Below, in pieces: positions 1-8,795 of a stretch of 64,000 nt of DNA. The translations under genes and the position numbers were made by a program. The notes beneath the pieces were generated by a model. It made no database searches and was not told the origin of the DNA. It worked only from the letters and a program-made list of their open reading frames with translations. Where the stretch lies: contig JAMFRP010000007.1 in assembly GCA_026224775.1 (NCBI GenBank), positions 1-64,000 of the forward strand, read 5' to 3'. Origin of the DNA: Bacteroidota bacterium. GTDB lineage: Bacteria > Bacteroidota > Bacteroidia > Sphingobacteriales > Sphingobacteriaceae. How positions within the stretch are numbered: the first letter of the stretch is position 1; each line of letters begins with the position of its first letter.

Positions 1-504
1 AGGTTTGGTATCAATTCAAGACTTGAATATTATGATGCCAAGTTATTAACCACCATTGTATTACGCTCATCATCTATATTAAAAACACCTATTAGCGATG
101 AGGGTGCTTATGAAATTGCCCGCCGAAGCCGTGGTACACCACGTATAGCTAATGCTTTGCTTCGCCGCACCCGGGATTTCGCGCAAATAAAGGGTGATGG
201 CACAATTGATACTGCCATTGCTAAATATGCATTGAATGCCTTGAATGTAGATGAGCACGGGCTGGATGAGATGGATAATAAAATACTGCTTACTATCATC
301 GAGAAGTTTAAAGGTGGCCCTGTGGGCCTAAAAACCATAGCTACCGCCGTAGGCGAAGAAGAAGGCACTATTGAAGAAGTTTACGAACCATTTTTAATAC
401 AGGAAGGTTTTTTAATGCGCACATCCCGCGGCCGTGAGGCTACTGAGGCGGCATATAAACATTTGGGTAAAATAAAACTGGGCGGTAATCCTTCGTTATT
501 TTAA
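1..504 (+). CDS. ruvB: Holliday junction branch migration helicase RuvB, C-terminal part (5' truncated by window)
   Basis: The frame is open from base 1, so this is the 3' end of a longer gene. The encoded 167 residues match the end of the RuvB AAA+ motor: the RFGI..RLEYY stretch, then the arginine-rich segment [19 protein letters not shown], which is the family's sensor 2/lid region, then the winged-helix domain ending in a typical GRxATxxAYxHLG tail. RuvB forms the hexameric pump that drives branch migration of Holliday junctions with RuvA. An internal ATG at 157 is not the start, because conserved RuvB sequence lies upstream of it. The next gene begins 20 bases after the stop. Confidence 0.96.
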   Translation, partial: RFGINSRLEYYDAKLLTTIVLRSSSILKTPISDEGAYEIARRSRGTPRIANALLRRTRDFAQIKGDGTIDTAIAKYALNALNVDEHGLDEMDNKILLTIIEKFKGGPVGLKTIATAVGEEEGTIEEVYEPFLIQEGFLMRTSRGREATEAAYKHLGKIKLGGNPSLF

Positions 505-524
505 AATAAACCAATATTCCACAT

Positions 525-1616
525 ATGAGAAAGCATTTCAAAAGCACTATCGCACTGATGGTGTTAATTAGTGGCTTTGCATTAAAATCTAATGCTCAAA
601 GCTTACGTTTGGCTGTTGCTGGCTTAAACCACAACCATGTTTATGGTATTTTAAGCAGATATAAAGATGGCACCGCCAATATTGTGGGTATTGCTGAACC
701 TAATAAAGCCTTATGGGTGAAATTCGGCAAAATATTCCATATACCGGATTCGTTGTTTTATACCGATTTAAAAACAATGGTGTTAAAGACTAAGCCCGAT
801 GCGGTTTTAGGTTATAACGAAGCTGCTGGTCATGTTAAAATTGTTGAAGTTTGCGCGCCATTGCATATCCCTGTGATGGTTGAAAAACCTTTAGCAGCTA
901 CCTTGGAGCAAGCGAAACGTATAAAAGAACTTGCCGATCAGTACCATATTCAAGTACTAACTAATTATGAGACTACCTGGTATCCATCAAACAGAGATAT
1001 TTACAATACCGTAAATGCGGGCACCATTGGTTCGATTAAACGAATGGTAGCACATGACGGGCACCAAGGCCCTAAAGAAATTGGTTGCAGCGAAGAATTT
1101 TTAAGCTGGTTAACCGATCCTGTTTTGAATGGTGCTGGTGCATTGAATGATTTTGGCTGCTATGGCGCTGATTTGATGACCTGGATGATGCATGGGCAGA
1201 AACCTATTGCGGTCACGGCTGTACTAAGACATTATAAACCAGCCGTGTATCCTAAAGTTGATGATGATGCCACGGTTATTGTGGAATATCCTGGTGCTAC
1301 GGGTGAGATTGAGGGATCGTGGAACTGGCCTTTCTCTATTAAAGATTTTGAGGTATTTGGCGAAACAGGTTATTTACATGCTTTAGATACCAGTCATATC
1401 GTGAGCCGCATGCGTGAGAAGATCATCGGTTCAAAAAATGTTGAGCCTTTGGCTGCGCCGATAAATGACCCGATTGTTTATTTAACGGCTGTTTTACGCC
1501 ATCAGTTACCGGGCACTGATGATTTATCTTCGTTAAATTATAATATGGTGGTTATGGAGATACTGGATGCAGCAAAAAGATCAGCGCAGGAAGGTAAGCG
1601 AATTGTTTTACAATAA
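525..1616 (+). CDS. Secreted Gfo/Idh/MocA family oxidoreductase
   Basis: A 363-residue protein with an N-terminal Sec-type signal peptide ending near residue 25 (SNAQ|S). It is followed by a Rossmann domain and the MVEKP motif (residues 118-122) that carries the conserved Glu-Lys-Pro of the Gfo/Idh/MocA family. The usual glycine-rich GxGxxG loop is altered to AGLNHNHVYG, so dinucleotide binding may be atypical. Family members are NAD(P)-dependent sugar or inositol dehydrogenases; the substrate here is unknown. Export to the periplasm is inferred from the signal. It follows ruvB closely but is functionally unrelated; the nearest relatives by type are in the carbohydrate cluster at 19-27 kb. 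Confidence 0.85.
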   Translation: MRKHFKSTIALMVLISGFALKSNAQSLRLAVAGLNHNHVYGILSRYKDGTANIVGIAEPNKALWVKFGKIFHIPDSLFYTDLKTMVLKTKPDAVLGYNEAAGHVKIVEVCAPLHIPVMVEKPLAATLEQAKRIKELADQYHIQVLTNYETTWYPSNRDIYNTVNAGTIGSIKRMVAHDGHQGPKEIGCSEEFLSWLTDPVLNGAGALNDFGCYGADLMTWMMHGQKPIAVTAVLRHYKPAVYPKVDDDATVIVEYPGATGEIEGSWNWPFSIKDFEVFGETGYLHALDTSHIVSRMREKIIGSKNVEPLAAPINDPIVYLTAVLRHQLPGTDDLSSLNYNMVVMEILDAAKRSAQEGKRIVLQ

Positions 1617-1710
1617 AACTGATGTTAATTTGTTTATAAATTGAGATTTATTACCATCCAAATTATCTTAATTTCGCTATTGTTAATTATCATTAAATAT
1701 AACATCTACT

Positions 1711-2478
1711 ATGTTAAAACAGCTTTTTTCAGTATTATCATTAGGCATAATAAGCACCATAAGTGTTCAGGCCCAATCAAACACAGCGGCTATTATGGCC
1801 CGCAAACAGGTTCCGGTAATTTGCTACCACCAAATACGCGATTGGAGGCCTACAGATTCCAAAACATCTAAGGACTACATTATTCCACCTGCAGCATTCA
1901 GAGACCACATTAAAATGCTGGCCGATAGTGGTTACCATACTATTTCACCTGATCAGCTTTATAATTATTTAACCAAAGGCGCTCCATTGCCAAGTAAACC
2001 TATTCTATTAACATTTGATGATACCGATGGCGACCAGTGGGATGTTGCAAGACCAACATTAAAGAAATATGGTTTTAAAGGTACATTCTTTATCATGACT
2101 GTATCATTAGGTAAAAAGCATTACATGAGTTCAGCACAGGTAAAACAATTGTCTGACGAAGGCAACACAATTGGCGGCCATACCTGGAACCATAGCAACT
2201 TTAAGAAATTTGCAGGAAAAGACTGGCAGATACAGTTAGATAAACCCGATGCGAAATTGTTGGAGATCACTGGCAAACAGATTACTTACTTTGCATATCC
2301 GTTTGGCTTATGGAATGCACAAAACTTGCCTGAATTACATAAACGCGGCATTAAACTGGCTTTTCAGTTAGCTGATAAACGCGATCCGCAAGATCCGTTG
2401 ATGACCGTTAGAAGAATTTTAGACAGTGGTTACTGGACTACCAAAACATTTAGCAACAACGTTAGGCATAGTTTCTAA
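1711..2478 (+). CDS. Secreted polysaccharide deacetylase (NodB/CE4 fold)
   Basis: A 255-residue protein with a signal peptide to about residue 22 (VQAQ). The NodB homology domain starts with PVICYHQI. It shows motif 1 as TFDDTD (Asp103, Asp104), motif 2 as GHTWNH (His157 and His161, the metal-binding His pair) and motif 3 as AYPFG. Family members remove N- or O-acetyl groups from chitin, peptidoglycan or other exported polysaccharides with a divalent metal. The motif 1 variant with Thr-Asp after DD instead of Gly is unusual. Substrate is unknown. The gene stands alone: a repeat fragment and a strong hairpin follow its stop codon. Confidence 0.85.
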   Translation: MLKQLFSVLSLGIISTISVQAQSNTAAIMARKQVPVICYHQIRDWRPTDSKTSKDYIIPPAAFRDHIKMLADSGYHTISPDQLYNYLTKGAPLPSKPILLTFDDTDGDQWDVARPTLKKYGFKGTFFIMTVSLGKKHYMSSAQVKQLSDEGNTIGGHTWNHSNFKKFAGKDWQIQLDKPDAKLLEITGKQITYFAYPFGLWNAQNLPELHKRGIKLAFQLADKRDPQDPLMTVRRILDSGYWTTKTFSNNVRHSF

Positions 2479-2500
2479 CCCCCCGGCCCCCTAAAGGGTA
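2479..2500. repeat. Fragment of a C-rich palindromic intergenic repeat
   Basis: The sequence CCCCCGGCCCCCTAAAGGG directly follows the deacetylase stop codon. It resembles the C-rich arm of the palindromic elements at 36561-36646 and 40351-40433 (GCCCCCTCTAAATC...) but is much shorter, so it is read as a related or truncated copy. Confidence 0.4.
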
Positions 2501-2510
2501 AGCTTATATA

Positions 2511-2556
2511 AATAAGAAGAGGCTGTTTCATAAGTATGAAACAGCCTCTTCTTATT
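2511..2556. terminator. Perfect 21-bp hairpin terminator
   Basis: Arms 2511-2531 and 2536-2556 are perfect reverse complements (AATAAGAAGAGGCTGTTTCAT and its complement) with a 4-nt AAGT loop. The symmetric A-rich and T-rich flanks fit an intrinsic terminator after the deacetylase gene. The stem is unusually long for an ordinary terminator. Confidence 0.75.
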
Positions 2557-2604
2557 TATAATAAACCACGCAAATGCACACAATTTTAAAAGCTTGATTT
2601 GTAT

Positions 2605-2612
2605 TATCTTTG
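2605..2612 (+). promoter_or_regulatory. -7 promoter element of queG (TATCTTTG)
   Basis: An exact match to the Bacteroidota -7 consensus TAnnTTTG. It lies only 4 bases upstream of the queG ATG at 2617, so the transcript would have almost no 5' leader. A clear -33 element was not identified. Confidence 0.5.
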
Positions 2613-2616
2613 CAGC

Positions 2617-3555
2617 ATGCAGCTTAAGAAACAAGCATATTCCGACATGATTAAAACTGAGGCCAAAAACCTTGGCTTTATGTTTTGCGGAATTGCCAAA
2701 GCTGAATTTTTAGAACAGGAAGCACCGCGACTGGAAGACTGGCTAAAAAAAGGCATGCACGGCGAAATGCAGTACATGGAAAACCATTTTGATAAACGCC
2801 TTGACCCACGTTTATTGGTTGATGGTGCAAAATCTGTTATCTCTCTGGGATTGAATTATTATACTAATAGCGATCAGCAAGATCCTTTAGCACCTAAAAT
2901 ATCCAGGTATGCTTACGGCATTGATTATCACCAAGTAATAAAAGATAAATTAAAGCATCTATTAAACACTATTAACGAAAAGATTGGTGAAGTTGGCGGC
3001 CGTGCTTTTGTTGACTCCGCACCAGTTTTGGACAGAGCATGGGCTAAAAAAGCGGGCATGGGATGGATTGGTAAAAATGGTAACCTTATCAATAAAAAAG
3101 CAGGGTCATTTTTCTTTTTGGCTGAATTAATTATTGATCTGGAACTAGAATATGATATTGAACCGACAGCAGACCATTGCGGCAGCTGTACGCGATGTAT
3201 TGACGCCTGCCCTACTGATGCTATTGTTGGCCCTTATATTGTTGATGGAAGCCGATGTATCTCCTACCTTACTATCGAACTAAAAAATGAGATCCCCGCC
3301 GAGTTTAAAGGCAAAATGGATAATTGGATGTTCGGCTGTGATATTTGCCAGGATGTGTGCCCATGGAATAAATTTTCGGTACTACATAATGAACCTTCGT
3401 TTACACCACACACTGAGCTGTTGGGTATGAAGCAAACTGATTGGGAAGATATTACGCATGAAACCTTTCAAAAAGTATTCAAAAATTCTGCTGTAAAACG
3501 CACTAAATTTGATGGGTTGAAAAGAAATATTGAGTTTTTGAGATCGGTTGATTAG
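2617..3555 (+). CDS. queG: Epoxyqueuosine reductase QueG
   Basis: A 312-residue cobalamin-dependent reductase that performs the last step of queuosine synthesis, epoxyqueuosine to queuosine in tRNA. The N-terminal domain has the family pattern [24 protein letters not shown]. The C-terminal ferredoxin-like part carries two 4Fe-4S cluster motifs: [12 protein letters not shown] (Cys188, 191, 194, 198) and, further on, [10 protein letters not shown]. The start at 2617 (MQLKK) is preferred over an upstream ATG at 2599 because that ATG lies upstream of the -7 element at 2605-2612 and so outside the predicted transcript; a start at 2647 is also possible. The stop codon lies inside the left arm of the hairpin at 3547-3614. 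Confidence 0.93.
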   Translation: MQLKKQAYSDMIKTEAKNLGFMFCGIAKAEFLEQEAPRLEDWLKKGMHGEMQYMENHFDKRLDPRLLVDGAKSVISLGLNYYTNSDQQDPLAPKISRYAYGIDYHQVIKDKLKHLLNTINEKIGEVGGRAFVDSAPVLDRAWAKKAGMGWIGKNGNLINKKAGSFFFLAELIIDLELEYDIEPTADHCGSCTRCIDACPTDAIVGPYIVDGSRCISYLTIELKNEIPAEFKGKMDNWMFGCDICQDVCPWNKFSVLHNEPSFTPHTELLGMKQTDWEDITHETFQKVFKNSAVKRTKFDGLKRNIEFLRSVD

Positions 3556-3614
3556 GTTGGATTAGTTGATTAAGTGAGTAGTTTAACTCTATCAACTGAT
3601 CCAACCTAATCAAC
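3547..3614. terminator. 24-bp near-perfect hairpin between convergent genes
   Basis: Arms 3547-3570 (GTTGATTAGGTTGGATTAGT...) and 3591-3614 pair at 23 of 24 positions, with the exception forming a wobble, around a 20-nt loop. The left arm contains the last codons and stop of queG. It sits between convergent queG and the exonuclease gene and is probably a bidirectional terminator. It is built from iterated TTGATTA/TTAGTTGAT words, like the repeats at 63627-63716. Confidence 0.6.
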
Positions 3615-3640
3615 TAACTTAACTCAATCAACCAACCGAC

Positions 3641-4648
3641 TTACCCCTTCTTAAACTTCAGTGCCAGCTGTTGCAGCATATCGTCATTAACCGGTTTGGC
3701 TGGTTCTTCCGGTTTTTTATAGGGTTTGTTTTCGTGATGCGGGTTATTGTTCTTTTGGAAATCCGGTTTTTTGAACTCTTTAGGGGCAGCGGCTTCAACA
3801 GGTTTTGGCTGCGCGGGTCTGGCGGCTTGCCTTTCAGCATTTTTCTTAGCTGTGAAACGATTATATATTTCTTCGAGCTTACGTTTAGTGTATAGCGGAA
3901 AATCGCCCTGCATCATCCATGAATAATAGCTTGGTTCAACAGCAAATACATCTTCAACCTTTTTGCCTTTATGTTTACCAAAGTTTATTAACTCTTCACC
4001 TTGCTCATTATAAACCATTCGGCCTGCAAAATCAACAGGTTTGTTTAGGTTGGTAAACTTGTGTAATGCCTCAACTTCATTAGTAACCGGGATGCTTTTA
4101 TTGCCTTTTTTATCTTCCCACTCTACGTTTTCGTACTTCTCTATCTGCGCAAGCAAAACTTCCATAGTAGCACGAGTGTCTGCCTCAGCAGAGTGCGCGT
4201 TGATAATATCGTTACCACAATAAAATTTATAGGCTGCCTTTAACGTACGTTGCTCCATTTGATGGAATATGTTCTGCACATCAACAAAATGGCGATTCTC
4301 CAGATCGAATATTACGCCTGCACGTAAAAATTCTTCCATCAGCATCGGGATATCAAATTTATTGGAATTGAATCCAGCTAAATCGCTGGCACCAATAAAT
4401 TCAGCTACTTCGGCCGCTAATTGCTTAAACGTACTTTCATCCTTTATATCCTCATCGTAAATACCATGTATCAATGATGATTCCAGTGGAATTGGCATTT
4501 CAGGATGTACACGCCAGGTTTTAACATCCTCACTTCCGTCAGGGTTAAGTTTGATAACAGAAATTTCAACAATCCTGTCGGCGCCTATATTCGTACCGGT
4601 TGCTTCAAGGTCGAAAAATGCAAGCGGTCTTTTTAAATTCAATTTCAT
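3641..4648 (-). CDS. DEDDh 3'-5' exonuclease (DnaQ/ExoX-like)
   Basis: A 335-residue protein. The N-terminal exonuclease domain shows the DEDDh residues in order: FFDLEATG (Asp and Glu), the HGIYDEDI segment, AGFNSNKFDIPML (Asp) and HSAEADTRATMEVL (His and Asp). A second domain, FGKHKGKKVEDV...SYYSWMMQGDFP, resembles the C-terminal domain seen in ExoX-like nucleases. The last 70 residues are Lys/Pro-rich and probably disordered. It degrades DNA or RNA from the 3' end; a proofreading or repair role is inferred from family. ATG at 4648 is chosen over a TTG at 4669 because a promoter-like CACCTTTG lies directly upstream and would overlap the longer version. Confidence 0.85.
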   Translation of the reverse strand: MKLNLKRPLAFFDLEATGTNIGADRIVEISVIKLNPDGSEDVKTWRVHPEMPIPLESSLIHGIYDEDIKDESTFKQLAAEVAEFIGASDLAGFNSNKFDIPMLMEEFLRAGVIFDLENRHFVDVQNIFHQMEQRTLKAAYKFYCGNDIINAHSAEADTRATMEVLLAQIEKYENVEWEDKKGNKSIPVTNEVEALHKFTNLNKPVDFAGRMVYNEQGEELINFGKHKGKKVEDVFAVEPSYYSWMMQGDFPLYTKRKLEEIYNRFTAKKNAERQAARPAQPKPVEAAAPKEFKKPDFQKNNNPHHENKPYKKPEEPAKPVNDDMLQQLALKFKKG

Positions 4649-4761
4649 TATATAACTATCAGTTTGCAAAGGTGCAAAAGTATACTAAACATTCGGTCAC
4701 AATAATTTTAAATCTTTTTAAAATATTGTTAATTTCATCCACCTAAGTATTTTTAAACCAA

Positions 4762-6747
4762 ATGAAAAAAACCTTATTATTTTTATTACTTTTTGTTTTA
4801 ACAGCAATTACGTTAAAAGCCCAGGATTTTCAATACGGAACCTTTTCACAGGAAGAAATCAACATGAAGAAGTATGATAAAGATACTTCGGCCCACGCGG
4901 TGGTTCTAATGGAATATGGACGTTCACAAATAAGACCGATTGACGATGATAATATAGACCTGGTTTACGAGTATCATGTTAAAATAAAAATTTTTGATAA
5001 GGGTGGTTATAACCATGGTAATATAGAAATACCATATTATAGTGAAGATGGCACAACCTATGAGCAAGTGCAGGATATAAAAGGTATTACTACCTACAAG
5101 GATGAAAATGGCGATATTAAAACTGCTGAATTAGACCCAAAGAAAGTATATAATCAGGTTGACACTAAGCATTGGAGCAGGTTAAAGTTTGCTATGCCCG
5201 GTATTCATGATGGATGCGTTATTGAATACAGTTACCGCTTAACATCGCCCTGGTTTCAGGATTTCCACTCCTGGGAATTTCAAAGTGATATTCCAAAAGT
5301 TTACTCTGAATATGATGTACATATACCTGCCTACTGGAATTACAATATATCCAAAATTGGCTCTTTACCTTTATCAAAGAACGTTGGCGTGGCTGAAAGC
5401 GATTGTTTTGAATTCCACGGCGCTAAAAGTGGCTGTTCACATTATACCTATGGTATGAAGGATATCCCGGCGTTTGTTGTGGAGGATGATATGACATCAT
5501 TAAAAAATTATGTATCGGCCATTAATTTTGAATTATCTGATTATTACTCGTTAACAACCAGTGCTAACATAAAGGTTGCTAAAGACTGGAAAGATGTAGA
5601 TTATGAATTGAAGCATGCTGAATATTTTGGTGCACAACTTAGGCGAACGGGTTTACTTAAGGATAAAATAACCGCGGTTATTGCAGGTAAAACTGATGAC
5701 CTTGAGAAAGCAAAAAGCATTTATACTTATATCCAAAAAAGCATTAAATGGAATGATATGCGCGGAATGGGTAGTGCGGACGGTATACGTAAAGCGTTTA
5801 ATAACCATACAGGCGATGTTGCCGACATTAACCTGGCGTTAACAACCGGTTTAAACGCCGCCGGATTAAATGCAGATGCCGTATTATTGTCGACCAGGCA
5901 AAATGGCCTGATAAACAGGCTTTATCCGGTAATTACAGGCTTTGATTATGTGGTTTGCCAGTTAACTATCGGCGATAAAACTTATTTACTGGATGCCACA
6001 GACCCGCTAATGCCATTTGGTATGCTGCCTTTAAGATGTATTAATGACCAGGGCCGCGTAATGAGCCTGGATAAACCATCTTACTGGGTTGATATGAGCA
6101 CCCCACAAAAAAGAAACAGTACTTACCATTTTGATCTTACATTACAGTCTGATGGTAAAATTAAGGGAACGATGACCCACTACTCTATGGGTTATGAAGC
6201 TTATTTGAAAAGACAGGAGATTAAGAAGTTTAACAGTGTTGATGAGTATGTAGAAGACTTTAACAGCAAATCAACCAAATTCAGAATATTAAAATCGAGC
6301 ATTACGGGTATTGATAGCCTTGACCAGCCGATTTCCGAGACTTATGAAATAGAAATTAAGGAGTTTAAGAACCTTGATCATGACCGCCTGGCGTTTGACC
6401 CTTATATTATTAACCGGCTTGTTACTAATCCATACAAACTGGCTGATCGCAATTACCCGGTTGACATCGGTATGCCATCAATAGTTCGGTATACTTTAAC
6501 TATGCACCTACCGGATGGTTACACAGTTGAGAACGCACCTAAAAACGTCAATTTAGGTTTACCTCTATCCGGAGGTAGCTTTGTAACCGATTATCAGCAG
6601 GATGATAACGGCAGCGGGTTTACCTTTGCGCATGTTATCCAACTAAATAAATCTGTATATCAAAACAATGAATATCCATATTTAAAGGAATTTTATAACA
6701 AGGTGATCTTATCAGAAAAAGACGAACTTACATTCAAAAAGAAATGA
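4762..6747 (+). CDS. Secreted DUF3857 protein with degenerate transglutaminase-like domain
   Basis: A 661-residue protein with a signal peptide to about residue 20 (TLKAQ). The N-terminal half is the DUF3857 beta-rich domain (YEYHVKIKIFDKGG...NIEIPYY). The middle is a transglutaminase-like fold (about residues 310-430). Where active relatives have GDC, this protein has GDV (Val353), and the His position reads FDYVV, so the catalytic triad is lost; only the Asp-containing LLDATDP remains. It is probably a non-catalytic periplasmic or surface protein. The stop overlaps the start of the next gene by 4 bases, so translation is coupled with a catalytically intact homologue. Confidence 0.8.
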   Translation: MKKTLLFLLLFVLTAITLKAQDFQYGTFSQEEINMKKYDKDTSAHAVVLMEYGRSQIRPIDDDNIDLVYEYHVKIKIFDKGGYNHGNIEIPYYSEDGTTYEQVQDIKGITTYKDENGDIKTAELDPKKVYNQVDTKHWSRLKFAMPGIHDGCVIEYSYRLTSPWFQDFHSWEFQSDIPKVYSEYDVHIPAYWNYNISKIGSLPLSKNVGVAESDCFEFHGAKSGCSHYTYGMKDIPAFVVEDDMTSLKNYVSAINFELSDYYSLTTSANIKVAKDWKDVDYELKHAEYFGAQLRRTGLLKDKITAVIAGKTDDLEKAKSIYTYIQKSIKWNDMRGMGSADGIRKAFNNHTGDVADINLALTTGLNAAGLNADAVLLSTRQNGLINRLYPVITGFDYVVCQLTIGDKTYLLDATDPLMPFGMLPLRCINDQGRVMSLDKPSYWVDMSTPQKRNSTYHFDLTLQSDGKIKGTMTHYSMGYEAYLKRQEIKKFNSVDEYVEDFNSKSTKFRILKSSITGIDSLDQPISETYEIEIKEFKNLDHDRLAFDPYIINRLVTNPYKLADRNYPVDIGMPSIVRYTLTMHLPDGYTVENAPKNVNLGLPLSGGSFVTDYQQDDNGSGFTFAHVIQLNKSVYQNNEYPYLKEFYNKVILSEKDELTFKKK

Positions 6748-8657
6748 TAAGAACAGGAATATTTGCTTTACTTATAATGATATTGGCGGTTAATGTTAAG
6801 GCACAGCAGGGATATGATGCGGGTTTGATATCTAAGGATTTATTGCCTTACGCCAGTTCGGTTGTACGGTTGCAGGAGGTTAATATTGATGTTAAAGATC
6901 TTAACAGTTCTACTTATCATATTAAACAAGCAATCACTATCCTCAATAAAAATGGAGATGATATGGCCGACATTGAGGTTTGGCATGATAAAACAAACGT
7001 AGTAAAATATGTAAAGGGCGCGGTTTATAATTCGGCAGGAATGTTGATAAAGAAATTTTCGGAAAGCGATTTTGAAGACGTTAATGCGAATGATGGATTT
7101 TCCCTTTTTAATGATCTGAAAGTAAAGCATTATCGGCCATCGGTAACTGAATACCCTTACACAGTTGAGTACGAATATGAAGAACGCGAAAAACAATCTT
7201 TATATTTTCCTGACTGGATGCCGAATCCCGGCACTGGTACAGCGGTAGAAAAAAGCACTTTCACGTTTTCCTGCAAACCAGATTTTAATATTCGTTATAA
7301 AGAAATAAACCTGCCATCTGCTGTAAGTATTGCTACAGGTAAAGATGGAGTAAAAACATATACCTGGCAGGTAAGCAACTTGAAAGCTGTTAAAGATGAA
7401 CCTTATAGCCCTAATCCGGAAAATATTTTAACCCAGGTGAAGATAGCGCCGGTAAAATTTACTTATGAAGGGCTCGATGGTTCGTTTTCTGACTGGAACG
7501 GGTTGGGGAAATGGATATATGATAAGCTGCTCATCAATAGGCAACAACTTCCGGATGCCACAGTACAACACGTAAAGGAATTAACCGCGGGTATTACGGA
7601 CCCTAAGCTTAAAGCGAAAAAAATATATGAATACATGCAGGGTAGAACGCATTATGTAAGCGTTCAAATTGGCATTGGTGGCTTACAGCCTTTTTTAGCC
7701 AGCGATGTTGACCAATTAAACTATGGCGATTGTAAAGCCTTAGTAAATTATACCAGGGCCCTACTGAAGGCCGTTGATATTGATTCATGGTATTGCGTGG
7801 TGACAGGCGACCATTCGCGGAAAATAAGTATGCTTACCGATTTTGCCAGTTTACAAGGTAACCACGCCATCTTATGCATCCCGTTTAAAAACGACACCAC
7901 ATGGATGGATTGCACCAGCCAAACTATCCCATTTGGATATTTAGGTGATTTTACGGATGACCGGATCGCTTTGGCTTGTACCCCACAGGGGGGCATATTG
8001 CTACATACGCCAAAATATACTGCAAACGAAAATCTGTTAGAACATACGGGCAGTTTTATACTTGACGATAATGGTGAATTATCGGGAAGCATGCAAAGCA
8101 TTTTTAAGGGCACACAATATGACGATATGGACGATGTGATACAGGAATCGTTAAAAGAACAGATAAAGGATATGCAAAGAATATATCCGATAAATAATAT
8201 GACTGTTCAGAAACTGGCGTTTACACAGGATAAAAACTTTCATCCCTCCACAACAGAAGATATTACTTTAAAAGCACCGGAATATGCTTCGATGGCCAAT
8301 GGAAAGGTACATTTTTTATTAAATCCCGTAAATAGAATGAACCGGGCCCCAAAATTGGTAATAAACCGTACAACGGATTTGTATATTAATGAAGGCTATA
8401 CCAGTGAAGATGAAATAACTTATACCATACCAGCTGGTTACCGGCAATATAGTGAACCTTTAAAGGTGAGCATTAAAAATGCATTCGGTACGTTTACAGC
8501 TACCAGTACTTTACAAGGAAACCAGCTTATTTATAAACGCAAATTACAGGTTATTGATGGCACCTATCCTAAGGAAAGCTATCAGGATTTTGTGGACTTT
8601 TATCAGGCTGTGGTTGATGCTGATGACTATGACATGATGCTGGTAAAAAATAATTAA
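6744..8657 (+). CDS. Secreted DUF3857 / transglutaminase-like protein, catalytic triad intact
   Basis: A 637-residue protein with a signal peptide to about residue 20 (NVKAQQ). It has an N-terminal DUF3857 domain, then a transglutaminase-like core with a complete Cys-His-Asp set: NYGDCKALVNY (Cys330), GNHAIL (His374) and WMDCTSQ (Asp389). A C-terminal beta-rich domain follows (DUF3858-like). It starts in the ATGA overlap with the upstream DUF3857 gene, so the two form an operon and perhaps a complex of an active and an inactive partner. The substrate is unknown; relatives are thought to be cysteine proteases or protein-processing enzymes. Its stop overlaps a convergent small gene. Confidence 0.85.
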   Translation: MIRTGIFALLIMILAVNVKAQQGYDAGLISKDLLPYASSVVRLQEVNIDVKDLNSSTYHIKQAITILNKNGDDMADIEVWHDKTNVVKYVKGAVYNSAGMLIKKFSESDFEDVNANDGFSLFNDLKVKHYRPSVTEYPYTVEYEYEEREKQSLYFPDWMPNPGTGTAVEKSTFTFSCKPDFNIRYKEINLPSAVSIATGKDGVKTYTWQVSNLKAVKDEPYSPNPENILTQVKIAPVKFTYEGLDGSFSDWNGLGKWIYDKLLINRQQLPDATVQHVKELTAGITDPKLKAKKIYEYMQGRTHYVSVQIGIGGLQPFLASDVDQLNYGDCKALVNYTRALLKAVDIDSWYCVVTGDHSRKISMLTDFASLQGNHAILCIPFKNDTTWMDCTSQTIPFGYLGDFTDDRIALACTPQGGILLHTPKYTANENLLEHTGSFILDDNGELSGSMQSIFKGTQYDDMDDVIQESLKEQIKDMQRIYPINNMTVQKLAFTQDKNFHPSTTEDITLKAPEYASMANGKVHFLLNPVNRMNRAPKLVINRTTDLYINEGYTSEDEITYTIPAGYRQYSEPLKVSIKNAFGTFTATSTLQGNQLIYKRKLQVIDGTYPKESYQDFVDFYQAVVDADDYDMMLVKNN

Positions 8658-8776
8658 CCGAATATGATTATCCCCAATATGATACCAACTATCATAATCA
8701 CATAAAGCAATATTTCGGTACTTGCGAAGCGTTTATATCTTGTCCAGAATGAATATTCCTCTTTGGGCTTTTCCAT
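8654..8776 (-). CDS. 40-residue single-span membrane protein
   Basis: A short reading frame on the minus strand: a charged N-terminal part (MEKPKEEYSFWTRYKRFAS) and then a hydrophobic helix (about residues 22-39) ending in IIIFG. Positive residues precede the helix, suggesting an inside N-terminus. It lies 19 bases downstream of the NlpC/P60 gene on the same strand and is probably co-transcribed. Its stop shares the TTAA sequence with the stop of the convergent DUF3857 gene. No family is recognised. Reality is supported by the coherent membrane-protein composition and its fit in the gap; conservation has not been tested. Confidence 0.6.
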   Translation of the reverse strand: MEKPKEEYSFWTRYKRFASTEILLYVIMIVGIILGIIIFG

Positions 8777-8795
8777 AGGGCAAAAATAACAATAA

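Noticed and set aside
1641..1871. Open frame overlapping the start of the polysaccharide deacetylase
   Set aside because: The deacetylase frame has a signal peptide and family motifs; this one is a basic, His/Lys-rich shadow.
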